Below, piece after piece: positions 53,589-62,296 of a stretch of 64,000 bases of DNA (position 1 is its first letter; the number at the start of each line of letters is the position of its first letter). A program made the position numbers and the translations under genes. The stretch spans positions 153,659-217,658 of the forward strand of contig JAFGES010000054.1 of assembly GCA_016931455.1 (NCBI GenBank). The letters are read 5' to 3'. The DNA is from Desulfobacterales bacterium. GTDB taxonomy: Bacteria > Desulfobacterota > Desulfobacteria > Desulfobacterales > JAHDSC01. The notes beneath the pieces are model-generated. The model made no database searches, had not been told where the DNA came from, and saw nothing but the letters and a program-made list of their open reading frames with translations.

Positions 53589-56500
53589 ATGCCTGAAAAC
53601 CAAACGGTTCCGGGTGGTTTTATTGTCGGCATTGTCCGCCGGTTTCTTTCCTCACAACTTTCCATAATTTTGATTGTATTTTCATTATGTGTGGGTGTGT
53701 CCGCCGTATTTTTAACTCCTCGAGAAGAAGATCCCCAAATAGTGGTTCCTTTGGCCGATGTATATGTGCAGGCACCGGGTGCAAGTCCTTCTGAAATTGA
53801 AAAATTGGTGGCAACACCATTAGAGCGGCTGCTGTGGCAAATTGACGGGGTTGAAGATGTCTATTCAGTCTCCGGACAGGATGCGGCAATTGTAACCGTC
53901 CGGTTTTTTGTGGGAGAAGACCGAGAAAATTCACTGGTAAAACTCCACAACAAAATTTCAATGAATATCGATGCCGCACCTCCGATTGTCAAAGGATGGG
54001 TGATCAAACCGGTAGAGATCGATGATGTTCCCATAGTCAATCTGACACTGCATTCAAATCGATATAATGATCATGAACTTCGCAGAATCGGAGAGGAAAT
54101 TTTATCCCACCTGGCAGGTGTTAAAGATATTTCGCGAACCGAGATTGTCGGCGGTCTTCAGCGGGAAATCCGTGTTGAAATATTGCCCGAGTGCATGGCC
54201 GGCTTCGGCTTGACATTACTTGAGGTTTATCAAGCCCTCCAGGGCGCGGATGCCTCGGTAACGGCCGGTAAATTTACACGTTTTAACCGCGAATTTACGG
54301 TCGCCGCCAATGCTTTTTTCTCGTCTGCAAAGCAGGTTTCATCTCTTTTAGTCGGCGTCGACGGAGGCCGGCCGATATATTTGAGCGATATTGCCGAAGT
54401 CATCGACGGTCCGGAAGAAGCAATTTGCTATTCTAGAATCGGCTATTCACATTACGATCGTAAGCAGCGCAATATGGAACATGAACCGTTGGTTTCACCT
54501 GCCGTAACGCTGGCCCTTGCCAAAAAAAAAGGAACCAATGCCGTTGCTGTTTCCCGCGATATTCAACACAAACTAAAAGAGCTGCAAAAAAGTGTTATTC
54601 CGGAAGAGGTGCATGTAGATATTACGCGTAACTACGGCCAAACCGCTCAGCAGAAGGTCAATGAACTTTTAAGCTCACTTGTTTTTGCGATTATAACCGT
54701 CGTCTTACTTTTGGCTTTTGCCTTGGGATGGCGTGAAGCCCTTGTTGTGGCGCTGGCTGTTCCGATTAGTTTTTCACTGGCCCTATTTGTCAATTTTCTT
54801 TTCGGCTATACGATCAATCGGGTGACTCTTTTTGCACTTATCCTTTCACTGGGATTGGTGGTCGATGACCCCATTACCAATGTGGACAATATTCAGCGGC
54901 ATATTCTGAGGGGTAAAGAACCCCCTGATAGAGCAACCTTGTTCGCCGTCAAAGAGGTGCTGCCGCCGGTCATAATGTCTACGCTTGCGATCATTGCATC
55001 TTTTTCTCCGCTTTTTTTCATAACCGGCATGATGGGGCCTTACATGGCACCCATGGCGGCCAATGTGCCTGTTACGGTAATTTTTTCCACAATCTGTGCG
55101 CTGACGATTGTACCTTGGCTGACCCATTTGCTGCTCAAAAAAATTAAAGTACAAACACGGATATCTTCCTCAAGCCCGGACAATTCAAAAAAGAGATGGA
55201 TTACCCAAATTTATCGCCGCATGGTATCGCCGTTGCTTGAATCGAAAAATAAAAGGAATCTGCTTTTTTTTGTGATTGTTTGCCTTTTCGCTCTCTCCAT
55301 GTTCCTGGTGCTTTTCCGGGCGGTACCGCTTAAAATGCTTCCTTTTGACAATAAAAATGAATTTCAGATTGTTGTGGATATGCCGGAAGGAACTTCTCTT
55401 GAAACCACCGATAGGGTTGTGGGGTCTTTTGAAGATTACTTACGAACGGTGCCTGAAATTACAAACTTTGTATCTTATGTGGGCACGTCTTCTCCGATTG
55501 ATTTTAATGGTCTTGTCCGCCATTATTATCTGAGGAAAGGAAGCCATTTAGCAGATATTCGCATTAATTTGGTCAATAAAAACCGGCGACGGCATCAATG
55601 CCACGAAATTGTTCTTAGGTTGAGAAAGGACCTGGAGCATATTGCCGGGGCTTATAACGCAAATATTAAAATCGTTGAAGTTCCCCCGGGTCCGCCGGTA
55701 CTTTCAACTATTGTAGCGGAAATCTATGGTGAACCCGAACAATCTTATGCAGGGCTTGTCAAAGGCTCCGAGTATATAAAAAATTTAATGGAAAGCGAGC
55801 CTTTTGTTGTCGATATCGATGATACGGTTGAGGCCAAACGAATTAAGATTGATTTTATTTTGGGCAAAGAAAAAGCAGCTTTGCACGGTATTTCGACACA
55901 AGTTGTTATGGAGACCCTGCGTATAGCCGTCGGGGGTGTTATACCGGCCACGGTCCATGAAGTGGGGGAGCGGCAATCTTTAAACATCAAAATGATTTTA
56001 CCGCGGGAAAAAAGATCCGCTATGGCAAGTTTATCTCAAATTCCGCTCAAGACAGCCACGGGCCGAAACATTCCTTTAGCCGAGTTGGTGCATATTGTCG
56101 ATACCCCGGAAAATCAACCGATTTATCATAAGAATTTGCAACCGGTTGTTTATGTGATGGGTGAGATGGCCGGCAGGGCACCTGCAGAGGCGGTTATCGA
56201 TATGCAAAAGAAACTAAAATCCAATTCCTTGCCGGCCGGTCTGAGGGTTGAATGGGCCGGCGAAGGGGAATGGAAAATTACACTTCGGGTTTTTCGGGAT
56301 ATGGGGATTGCTTTTGCCGCAGCCTTGGTGGGAATCTATATTCTACTGATCATTGAAACCAATTCTTTTTTTATGCCCGTTTTGATCATGATGGCCATAC
56401 CTCTGACACTCATTGGCGCCCTGCCCGGTTTTTGGTTGTTAAACCTTTTAATCGGTCAACCGATCGGCGGATTTGAAAATCCTGTTTTTTTTACTGCAAC

Positions 56501-56819
56501 CAGTATGATCGGAATGATCGCTTTAGGCGGGATTGTCATACGCAATTCTCTGGTTCTAATAGAGTTTATTCAGGATGCCCTAAAAAAAGGGACGCCTTTG
56601 AAAGAGGCCATCCTTCAGAGCGGAGCCATCCGAATGCGTCCTATCCTGCTCACAGCCGCCACGACCGCCCTCGGCGTCTGGCCCATAACCTTTGATCCCA
56701 TCTTTTCGGGTCTGGCATGGACCCTTATTTTCGGTCTTTTCGCATCGACCGTTTTTTCGCTGGTCATTGTTCCGATCACGTATTTTTCGCTCTACAAAGA
56801 AAAAGCCTTCGCGAAATAA
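53589..56819 (+). CDS. RND efflux pump permease (AcrB/HAE-like)
   Basis: A 1076-residue inner-membrane pump with twelve predicted helices and two large periplasmic loops. The proton-relay aspartate pair is present in SLGLVVDDPITNVDNIQR in helix 4, where most family members have VDDAIVVVEN. It starts 3 bases after the adaptor gene. The architecture fits the hydrophobe/amphiphile exporters or a metabolite-export relative. CusA-type metal features were not seen. The substrate is not inferable. Confidence 0.93.
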   Translation: MPENQTVPGGFIVGIVRRFLSSQLSIILIVFSLCVGVSAVFLTPREEDPQIVVPLADVYVQAPGASPSEIEKLVATPLERLLWQIDGVEDVYSVSGQDAAIVTVRFFVGEDRENSLVKLHNKISMNIDAAPPIVKGWVIKPVEIDDVPIVNLTLHSNRYNDHELRRIGEEILSHLAGVKDISRTEIVGGLQREIRVEILPECMAGFGLTLLEVYQALQGADASVTAGKFTRFNREFTVAANAFFSSAKQVSSLLVGVDGGRPIYLSDIAEVIDGPEEAICYSRIGYSHYDRKQRNMEHEPLVSPAVTLALAKKKGTNAVAVSRDIQHKLKELQKSVIPEEVHVDITRNYGQTAQQKVNELLSSLVFAIITVVLLLAFALGWREALVVALAVPISFSLALFVNFLFGYTINRVTLFALILSLGLVVDDPITNVDNIQRHILRGKEPPDRATLFAVKEVLPPVIMSTLAIIASFSPLFFITGMMGPYMAPMAANVPVTVIFSTICALTIVPWLTHLLLKKIKVQTRISSSSPDNSKKRWITQIYRRMVSPLLESKNKRNLLFFVIVCLFALSMFLVLFRAVPLKMLPFDNKNEFQIVVDMPEGTSLETTDRVVGSFEDYLRTVPEITNFVSYVGTSSPIDFNGLVRHYYLRKGSHLADIRINLVNKNRRRHQCHEIVLRLRKDLEHIAGAYNANIKIVEVPPGPPVLSTIVAEIYGEPEQSYAGLVKGSEYIKNLMESEPFVVDIDDTVEAKRIKIDFILGKEKAALHGISTQVVMETLRIAVGGVIPATVHEVGERQSLNIKMILPREKRSAMASLSQIPLKTATGRNIPLAELVHIVDTPENQPIYHKNLQPVVYVMGEMAGRAPAEAVIDMQKKLKSNSLPAGLRVEWAGEGEWKITLRVFRDMGIAFAAALVGIYILLIIETNSFFMPVLIMMAIPLTLIGALPGFWLLNLLIGQPIGGFENPVFFTATSMIGMIALGGIVIRNSLVLIEFIQDALKKGTPLKEAILQSGAIRMRPILLTAATTALGVWPITFDPIFSGLAWTLIFGLFASTVFSLVIVPITYFSLYKEKAFAK

Positions 56820-56852
56820 CCATGATTCGATACGCTGAAAGGTGCCGGTTCC

Positions 56853-56891
56853 AATAAATTAGACGAATATATATTATTCGCCTAATTTATT
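56853..56891. terminator. Bidirectional hairpin between RND operon and thiamine-binding gene
   Basis: AATAAATTAG-A-CGAATA pairs with TATTCG-C-CTAATTTATT, one mismatch, 5-base loop, followed by TTTC on the plus strand. It overlaps the last codons of the convergent minus-strand gene and probably terminates both. Confidence 0.6.
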
Positions 56892-57173
56892 TTCTACCGA
56901 TTTTAATTTTCCTTCAATGCGGCCGGAAACTCCTTTGCGGTAATCGGCCTTGATCGTCATGTAGATGCGGTCACAATCTTTTTTAAGTCCCTCAAAGCAT
57001 TGATTAACCAAAGCCATAACCTCGTTCCATTCCCCTTCGATGCTGGTACCCATTGGACCGAACTTATAGGGAAGATTGCTTTTTTTAATAATATTTACCA
57101 TTTCGGCAACATACGGACTCAGACTTGTCCCCTTGTCCATGGGAAAAACGGCCAAATCAATGATGACACTCAT
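56874..57173 (-). CDS. MTH1187-family thiamine-binding protein
   Basis: A 99-residue ferredoxin-like protein of the MTH1187/YkoF group (DUF77): SVIIDLAVFPMDKGTSLSPYVAEMVNII, then YKFGPMGTSIEGEWNEVMALV. Members bind thiamine or its pyrimidine moiety in a tetramer; the physiological role is poorly known. GGAGGAG 8 bases upstream fixes the start at 57173, rejecting an extension to 57230 that overlaps the upstream PAP2 gene. Confidence 0.85.
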   Translation of the reverse strand: MSVIIDLAVFPMDKGTSLSPYVAEMVNIIKKSNLPYKFGPMGTSIEGEWNEVMALVNQCFEGLKKDCDRIYMTIKADYRKGVSGRIEGKLKSVENKLGE

Positions 57174-57226
57174 AAAAGCTCCTCCTTTGAGATCGAATGC
57201 AATAAAAAGTATATATTTTTCGGTTT

Positions 57227-57937
57227 TCAAACACGATTTGTATTATAATATGAAGCCGTAAACCAACATAAAGATGCCCAGGCCGATCCGACAGCCCAGC
57301 CGGCCAAAACATCCGTCGGATAATGAACGCCTAAATATATTCTACTTATCCCGATTAAAAAAGTGAAAAACAGACCCATGCTGATGATGTAAATTCGAAT
57401 TTTTAGTTCAGTCTGCATACAAGCGAATAGGGCGGCTAAGGGCAAGTAAAATACCGCTGACATGGTGGAGTGTGCGCTAGGGAAACTCGGCGTTTTTTCG
57501 ATCATCAGGTGAGGTACAACCGTTGGGCGTTCACGCCCGAATCCATATTTGAGCGCAATAACAATGAGCATTCCCCCCAGAGTAGCAGCCAAAACAAGTT
57601 TTATGGATCGATAGTCTTTTTGCAGATACAAAAATCCTAAAACCACAGCCGTTAATAAAGATATGATCGGCAACCCGCCTAAGGCGGTAATATCCCGCAT
57701 TGCCGGGTATAACCATTGCGGCCCTTTCGGTTTTGTTAAATCCACCGGGTTCCTCAATGACTTAAGGATCCATTCATCGAAATGTTGAACCTCTCCCTCA
57801 ACCACTTCGCCCGCAAGCTCAATAAAAATCAAAATACCGCAAGCTATAAAGAAAATTAATAAAATAAGAAAGAATTCTTTGACGGTAAAATTATAAGTAA
57901 AAGATTTTATTAAATTTATTTTCCGCTTAAAAATCAT
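57227..57937 (-). CDS. PAP2-family membrane phosphatase
   Basis: A 236-residue membrane protein with about six helices and the three phosphatidic-acid-phosphatase motifs: KYGFGRERP, SFPSAHSTMSA with the active His, and SRIYLGVHYPTDVLAGW. Likely substrates are phosphatidic acid, phosphatidylglycerol phosphate or undecaprenyl pyrophosphate. Its gene is upstream of the thiamine-binding gene on the same strand. Confidence 0.9.
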   Translation of the reverse strand: MIFKRKINLIKSFTYNFTVKEFFLILLIFFIACGILIFIELAGEVVEGEVQHFDEWILKSLRNPVDLTKPKGPQWLYPAMRDITALGGLPIISLLTAVVLGFLYLQKDYRSIKLVLAATLGGMLIVIALKYGFGRERPTVVPHLMIEKTPSFPSAHSTMSAVFYLPLAALFACMQTELKIRIYIISMGLFFTFLIGISRIYLGVHYPTDVLAGWAVGSAWASLCWFTASYYNTNRV

Positions 57938-58000
57938 GGGTTAAATCAAGTGATAAGATAATTTAAAGGTAAGGGATTAGAGAGTGGATACTTTTTTTGA

Positions 58001-58498
58001 TTAATCGATATAAGTTTTCAGCAATTGAAGATTCTTTTCATTGATTTCTCTAAAAGTTGCTCCGACAAGAATTTCGTGTCCTGAATCAAGCATACGACGG
58101 GTTTCACAGTTGAAGCATACCTTTTCGCCGGCTTGTGTAAGCTCTAAGAAAAGTTCGAATTTTGGCAATGCTTTCATTTCTATCCGAGGTTCGTATTCCT
58201 TTGGATACGACAGCAGCACTCCCGCTATCGATATATTTAACAGCATGCTGGGAAATGTCATGATATCTGAAGCCTCATGAATACAAATATCGGCCGGTTT
58301 GGAAATATTCTTTCTAGCAAACCATCGCCGATCTTTATCTTGATGTGAATTCAATAATATTCCTTCCTTGACTAAATAATCGGTAATGATTTTATCCAAT
58401 AAGGATGCGACGGTTCGGCATTCTTTTTTTGCAGCCTTTTTCAGGGCATCACGCACAATTCGTGACATTCTCATGCTGTAAATGATTTCTTTCTTCAT
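58001..58498 (-). CDS. Ribbon-helix-helix-like/PilZ domain protein
   Basis: A 165-residue protein. The N-terminal 45 residues (MRMSRIVRDALKKAAKKECRTVASLLDKIITDYLVKEG, split here: strand then two helices) resemble a ribbon-helix-helix DNA-binding fold. Residues 60-165 form a PilZ domain. Both c-di-GMP contacts are kept: an R-x3-R pattern in DRRWFARKN and N-x-S-x2-G in LNISIAGVLL. GAGGGAGA upstream fixes the start at 58498. It may be a c-di-GMP-responsive regulator; a cyclic-dinucleotide riboswitch lies 2.7 kb away. Its targets are unknown. Confidence 0.75.
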   Translation of the reverse strand: MKKEIIYSMRMSRIVRDALKKAAKKECRTVASLLDKIITDYLVKEGILLNSHQDKDRRWFARKNISKPADICIHEASDIMTFPSMLLNISIAGVLLSYPKEYEPRIEMKALPKFELFLELTQAGEKVCFNCETRRMLDSGHEILVGATFREINEKNLQLLKTYID

Positions 58499-58760
58499 GG
58501 TTCTCCCTCTTATCTTGGTTTTTAAAAAGTTGTTCCGTAATTCAATTGAGATAATCTTTTTCTGCAAACATCATACCTCTTTTTATAAAATTGTTTATTA
58601 TATATAATATTCAAATAATTATATCAATGTTGAGTAGAATTTGATGTTAAGATGCTGAAAGAAAGGCAGATAAAATTGTGTAAAGCAATATATAGCCTGT
58701 GAAAAGTATTACCCAATTTTATCTAACAAATCAGGTGTTTTTTCATTGCTGACGGCGGCA

Positions 58761-59015
58761 TCAATTTTCTTTTTTGTTCACTGTAATCTTATTCAATGCT
58801 TTTATTCGATAAATAAAACCGATTAGAAGGGCAATACTGATAAGTATAATCAAATTGGAAGCAAAAAAAGTTAAAATAAAGGAGAAGGGGTCTTTTAAAT
58901 AGTAAGCGGAAATGAGCAGATGAATTCCGAAAAGTAAGAAAAAGCAATCTAAAATAATTAAAACCAAATACCGAATCCACCGAAATACGCCTGATGAAAA
59001 AGCCTTATCAACCAT
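58761..59015 (-). CDS. Small membrane protein, unknown function
   Basis: An 84-residue protein with two clear membrane helices (about 14-38 and 46-68) and a basic C-terminal tail. No family is recognised. It stands alone between the PilZ gene and mutM, and no strong ribosome site is seen. The composition (very Phe/Leu/Ile-rich) fits a real membrane protein, but an accidental open frame is possible. Confidence 0.5.
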   Translation of the reverse strand: MVDKAFSSGVFRWIRYLVLIILDCFFLLFGIHLLISAYYLKDPFSFILTFFASNLIILISIALLIGFIYRIKALNKITVNKKEN

Positions 59016-59187
59016 TTCGAATTAACCTTATCTGTAAATTGTATATGATATCGATGTGCCCATAAGGGGTTCTAAAAGCCTCTTTATTTTCTCACTTTTC
59101 ACACGATATTTATTTTTTAAGCTTGGAGGCGATTATTGCCGGATGTTTTTCTTGAAAACGCGCTGCTGCTAACTCATTATATTTCCT

Positions 59188-60018
59188 TTAAATTTTTTGA
59201 CATGCCGGACATATATGCGTACCGCGTTGTCCCACAAGAATACGTTCAATGGTTGTGTTGCAGCGGGGACAGGGCAAGTTTGAACGTCGAAACACCATTA
59301 ATTCATTCTGGTTGTAACCTCGGGATAGACGAATGGAATGAAAATTAGGTTTCCCATTTCCCAAAGTTGTTCCGAAATTTTTCAAGCCTCTTTTTAGTAC
59401 CTTGGTGATGGCTTTGTGTAATGCCTTGATTTCCGGTTTCAAAAGTGAATTGGAAATACGGCGGGGATGAATTCCAGCCTCCCATAGTGCCTCATCGACA
59501 TAAATATTTCCAAGACCGGCGATGAAGGTTTGATCTAAAAGTAAAGGCTTTAATAAACGTTTTCGTGACCGTAAACGTTCGGTCAAAAAGTTTGCATTAA
59601 AGGCCGGGTCCAACGGTTCCGGGCCTAAGTGACCCACTACGGCTTCAAAATTATCTACAAGATAAAAACGTCCGAATTTTCTGGTGTCGTGAAAACGCAA
59701 TTGGCGTTGATCTTCAAAATTTAGAATCACATGGTCATGTTTTGATCGATTTTGATTCGATTCAGCCAAATGAAGACGCCCGGACATTCGGAGGTGTATC
59801 AATAGGTGCCCTCCTTGGCTAAAGTCGAAAATAATGTATTTTGCTCGTCTCCAAACATTTGCCAATATTCGGTTTTTAATCCGTTTACAGAACAGATGAG
59901 GTTCAAGCCCGGAAATAATGCGCGGCCAGAATATCCGGGCTCTCGTGATGGTCGCGCCGATGAGATCGGCTGATTTGAGATCATTGACGATGGTTTGTAC
60001 TTCCGGTAGTTCGGGCAT
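59188..60018 (-). CDS. mutM: Formamidopyrimidine-DNA glycosylase
   Basis: A 276-residue bifunctional glycosylase/AP lyase that removes 8-oxoguanine and FapyG. The N terminus PELPEVQTIVNDL carries the catalytic Pro2 and Glu3. The H2TH region (LLDQTFIAGLGNIYVDEALWEAGIHPRR) and the C-terminal zinc finger (CPRCNTTIERILVGQRGTHICPACQ) are intact. It fits the oxidative-damage theme of the window but is not linked to the other defence genes. Confidence 0.96.
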   Translation of the reverse strand: MPELPEVQTIVNDLKSADLIGATITRARIFWPRIISGLEPHLFCKRIKNRILANVWRRAKYIIFDFSQGGHLLIHLRMSGRLHLAESNQNRSKHDHVILNFEDQRQLRFHDTRKFGRFYLVDNFEAVVGHLGPEPLDPAFNANFLTERLRSRKRLLKPLLLDQTFIAGLGNIYVDEALWEAGIHPRRISNSLLKPEIKALHKAITKVLKRGLKNFGTTLGNGKPNFHSIRLSRGYNQNELMVFRRSNLPCPRCNTTIERILVGQRGTHICPACQKI

Positions 60019-60365
60019 CTAAACTGATTTTAAGCTTAAAAATTAGTGTCATTTAAGGAAGAATCTGAATATATGATACAAATATATGACAGATTATATT
60101 TAAATGTTCAAGTGTTATTAGTGTGAGAAAAATCGATTCCTGCTTGACTAAGAACATTAAGTATGAAAAGGAAAAAGGTAGCTTTTATAAAAATATAGGG
60201 AATGTTTAACATATACAATAACCATTATTTCATAGTAATTGTGCAATAAAATACATAAAAGTATTTTTATAAACCCCAAAACGGTATTTTCCCAAAGCAG
60301 ATGGTAAGCTTCCCAAAATGATCTTGACCAGTTACAAGATTCTGGATTGAAGTTAAGCATCAGTA
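60019..60365. other. Intergenic stretch between mutM and transposase remnant
   Basis: An A/T-rich region of about 350 bases. I see no insertion-sequence inverted repeat, fold or promoter I can support. A minus-strand open frame at 60157-60414 overlaps the start of the transposase-like gene and looks accidental. Confidence 0.5.
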
Positions 60366-61037
60366 ATGAAAAGGAAAAATAAATACATATACCGTTCAAA
60401 AATATCTGAAGCAAAATTTCGGGAATTTGTAAAATTTTTCAGCCTAGATCTGGAAGCGAAAAGAATCGCCGACCTGACTCACCTGAACCGAAATACCGTC
60501 AACCGATATTCGCACCTGCTGCGTGAACGGATTGCTTTTTACTGCAATCAAGAATATCCTTTTCAGCTTACAAATCAGAACATCGATTCATCTTATTCCC
60601 CAAATCAACCTGCCAAAAATACAAATAATACTCATCCTTTAGTGGTGGGAATAATTAACAAGAATAAAAAGATTTTCAGTGAAATAATTACAAGCTGCAC
60701 AAAAGACCAGTTGGATCAGTTGGCACGAAATGGATTTTCTCAACAATGCATTGAAATTAATTTAAATCTTCGCCGTTTTCATGCGTTCGTCGATCGCAGC
60801 TTCAAACATCTCTATTTGCTGGATGCAAACAAGAAGCATTTGGAGTATACCTGCAGCAAGGAAAACGTCATAGAATCCTTTACATCTTTTTCCCGGAAAA
60901 GACTGCTGAAATTCAACGGAGTTTCTCGATCGACTTTTAATTTACATCTAAAAGAATGTGAATTCAGATACAACTGCAAAAATGAAAATACCTATCAAAT
61001 GATGCTGAAAATGTGTCGCGGAAAACCGCTTAACTAG
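60366..61037 (+). CDS. IS1595-family transposase-like protein, catalytically degenerate
   Basis: A 223-residue uninterrupted frame. The N terminus (YRSKISEAKFREFVKFFSLDL, RIADLTHLNRNTVNRYSHLLRERIA) and the C terminus (SFSRKRLLKFNGVSRSTFNLHLKECEFRYN) match the ends of IS1595/ISXO2-type transposases. Between them the catalytic landmarks have decayed. The DESYFG motif reads IDSSYSP. The SDGW aspartate region appears as NLNLRRF. Only ENVIESFTSFS resembles the last motif. It is therefore not expected to transpose. That the frame stays open suggests either recent decay or a retained DNA-binding function. No terminal inverted repeats were seen. Confidence 0.75.
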   Translation: MKRKNKYIYRSKISEAKFREFVKFFSLDLEAKRIADLTHLNRNTVNRYSHLLRERIAFYCNQEYPFQLTNQNIDSSYSPNQPAKNTNNTHPLVVGIINKNKKIFSEIITSCTKDQLDQLARNGFSQQCIEINLNLRRFHAFVDRSFKHLYLLDANKKHLEYTCSKENVIESFTSFSRKRLLKFNGVSRSTFNLHLKECEFRYNCKNENTYQMMLKMCRGKPLN

Positions 61038-61194
61038 TCAAGCTAAAGGAATCTAAGCAATTTTGGGGGAATATATTCAATAGTGGAATGATTTATGCAT
61101 TGTGTATCATGGTGCATTTTCGTTGAGTTACTTTTATTACTAAAAAAAGTGCATGCAGTTGAAATTCAGGAACATGTTTCAATAAGTTTATTTG

Positions 61195-61272
61195 CATCAA
61201 GATAAAGCCAAACCCTGGGTGACTAGGGGACGGAAAGCCACGGGTCCACTGACATTGGAAAGCCGGGTTGCC
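61195..61272 (+). ncRNA. GEMM-class cyclic-dinucleotide riboswitch aptamer
   Basis: The core reads CCAAACC, then a P2 hairpin (CCCTGG-GTGA-CTAGGG, capped by a GNRA tetraloop). GGACGGAAAGCCACGGGTCC and AAAGCCGGGTTGCC follow. These match the GEMM-I consensus elements (CAAACC, GACGCAAAGCC, GCCGGGTTACC), with one change in the second (GACGG for GACGC). GTTTA at 61186-61190 can pair with TAAAC at 61273-61277 as an outer P1. The class binds c-di-GMP, or 3',3'-cGAMP in the GEMM-Ib form common in some Desulfobacterota. The base that decides the ligand could not be aligned safely. It precedes a terminator and an operon of surface-type genes. Confidence 0.85.
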
Positions 61273-61296
61273 TAAACAAGGCAATTCGGTTTTTTT
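61263..61296 (+). terminator. Riboswitch expression-platform terminator
   Basis: CCGGGTTGCC (61263-61272) pairs with GGCAATTCGG (61280-61289), ten pairs including two G-U, around TAAACAA, followed by seven T. The left arm is also the last conserved strand of the aptamer, so aptamer folding and termination exclude each other. This predicts that ligand turns the downstream genes on. Confidence 0.82.
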
Positions 61297-61408
61297 ATTT
61301 GAAGCAGGCGGTAGTTGGATTCAGACCCTGACCGAGTGAGATTTGTAGAGATTAGTATAGGAATATTATTAATTGAAATAGTGAGTTAATGCTGTAGTTG
61401 AGGGATAA

Positions 61409-62260
61409 ATGAAAATTTTAAATTTTATATTTTATGTGATTTTAATAGGTATGATCATGTTACTGAATGTAGCCTTTTCCGATGAAAATGAGAAATCCGA
61501 GTTTCCGGATACACTTGTACTTTTAAAAAAAATTAAGATTGATCCGGCCATTTTTGTCACGGAAGGTGAAGCTCAAAAATCAATAAAGTCAAAAAATCCT
61601 CCTTTTTTGATTGATGTAAGATCAAGGACTGATTTTGAAAAAATCAGAATTCCCGGATCTCTGAACCTTCCTTTATATTCGATAAAAACAAAAATCATAC
61701 TCAAAACAAGACCGGCAATTTTATTTAATGAAGGCTGTAACAACAGCCTTTTGATGAAGGAGTGTCGTAAGCTGAACGACTTGGGCTTCAAAGCAAAAAT
61801 TATGTATGGAGGACTAAATTCCTGGAGGAAAAATAAAGGCGGACTTGAGGGAGATTTTTTTGCCGGCAAGAAAATAAACAGGATGTCTGCCGGGATATTG
61901 AATCAGGAAAAAGATTATACAAACTGGATACTTATAGATGTGTCCGAAATCCGCGATCCGGATGGAAGCAACTTGCTTCCTGGATCTATTCACATACCCT
62001 TTAAAACAGATCAAAAGTTATTTTCAAAACAGATCAGAACAACCGCTCACCCTAACAACCCATTTTCTTCCATTTTAATTTTTAATGAAAAAGGCAAGGA
62101 TTATGAAAAAATTGAAAATTCATTATCAGATATTCAAAATATTTTCTTTCTTGAAAATGGATTAAACGGGTACCGGGAGTTTCTTAGAAAGCAAGTCTTA
62201 ATCTGGAATAAAGATAAAAAGGCTAAAATCGCAGTAAAGAAATGCGCCAGCTGCCCCTGA
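61409..62260 (+). CDS. Exported tandem rhodanese-domain protein lacking catalytic Cys
   Basis: A 283-residue protein with an N-terminal signal or anchor (residues 1-24) and two rhodanese-like domains, about 45-145 and 160-265. The first has PPFLIDVRSRTDFEKIRIPGSLNLPL; the second has WILIDVSEIRDPDGSNLLPGSIHIPF. In neither does the active loop keep the usual Cys directly after the strand: ILFNEGCNNSL has Asn there and a Cys three residues later, and LIFNEKGKDYE has none. The protein ends in a KKCASCP motif. GAGGG precedes the ATG. It is the first gene after the riboswitch; its function is unknown. Confidence 0.8.
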   Translation: MKILNFIFYVILIGMIMLLNVAFSDENEKSEFPDTLVLLKKIKIDPAIFVTEGEAQKSIKSKNPPFLIDVRSRTDFEKIRIPGSLNLPLYSIKTKIILKTRPAILFNEGCNNSLLMKECRKLNDLGFKAKIMYGGLNSWRKNKGGLEGDFFAGKKINRMSAGILNQEKDYTNWILIDVSEIRDPDGSNLLPGSIHIPFKTDQKLFSKQIRTTAHPNNPFSSILIFNEKGKDYEKIENSLSDIQNIFFLENGLNGYREFLRKQVLIWNKDKKAKIAVKKCASCP

Positions 62261-62296
62261 AAGAATGCCGGTTTAATCATTGGAGTCTATATTTTG

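Noticed and set aside
60157..60414. Minus-strand 85-codon hydrophobic frame
   Set aside because: Overlaps the start of the transposase-like gene on the other strand; composition follows from A/T-rich DNA and there is no ribosome site.
61093..61284. Minus-strand 63-codon open frame
   Set aside because: It overlaps the riboswitch aptamer and terminator, has no ribosome site, and its sequence resembles no protein.
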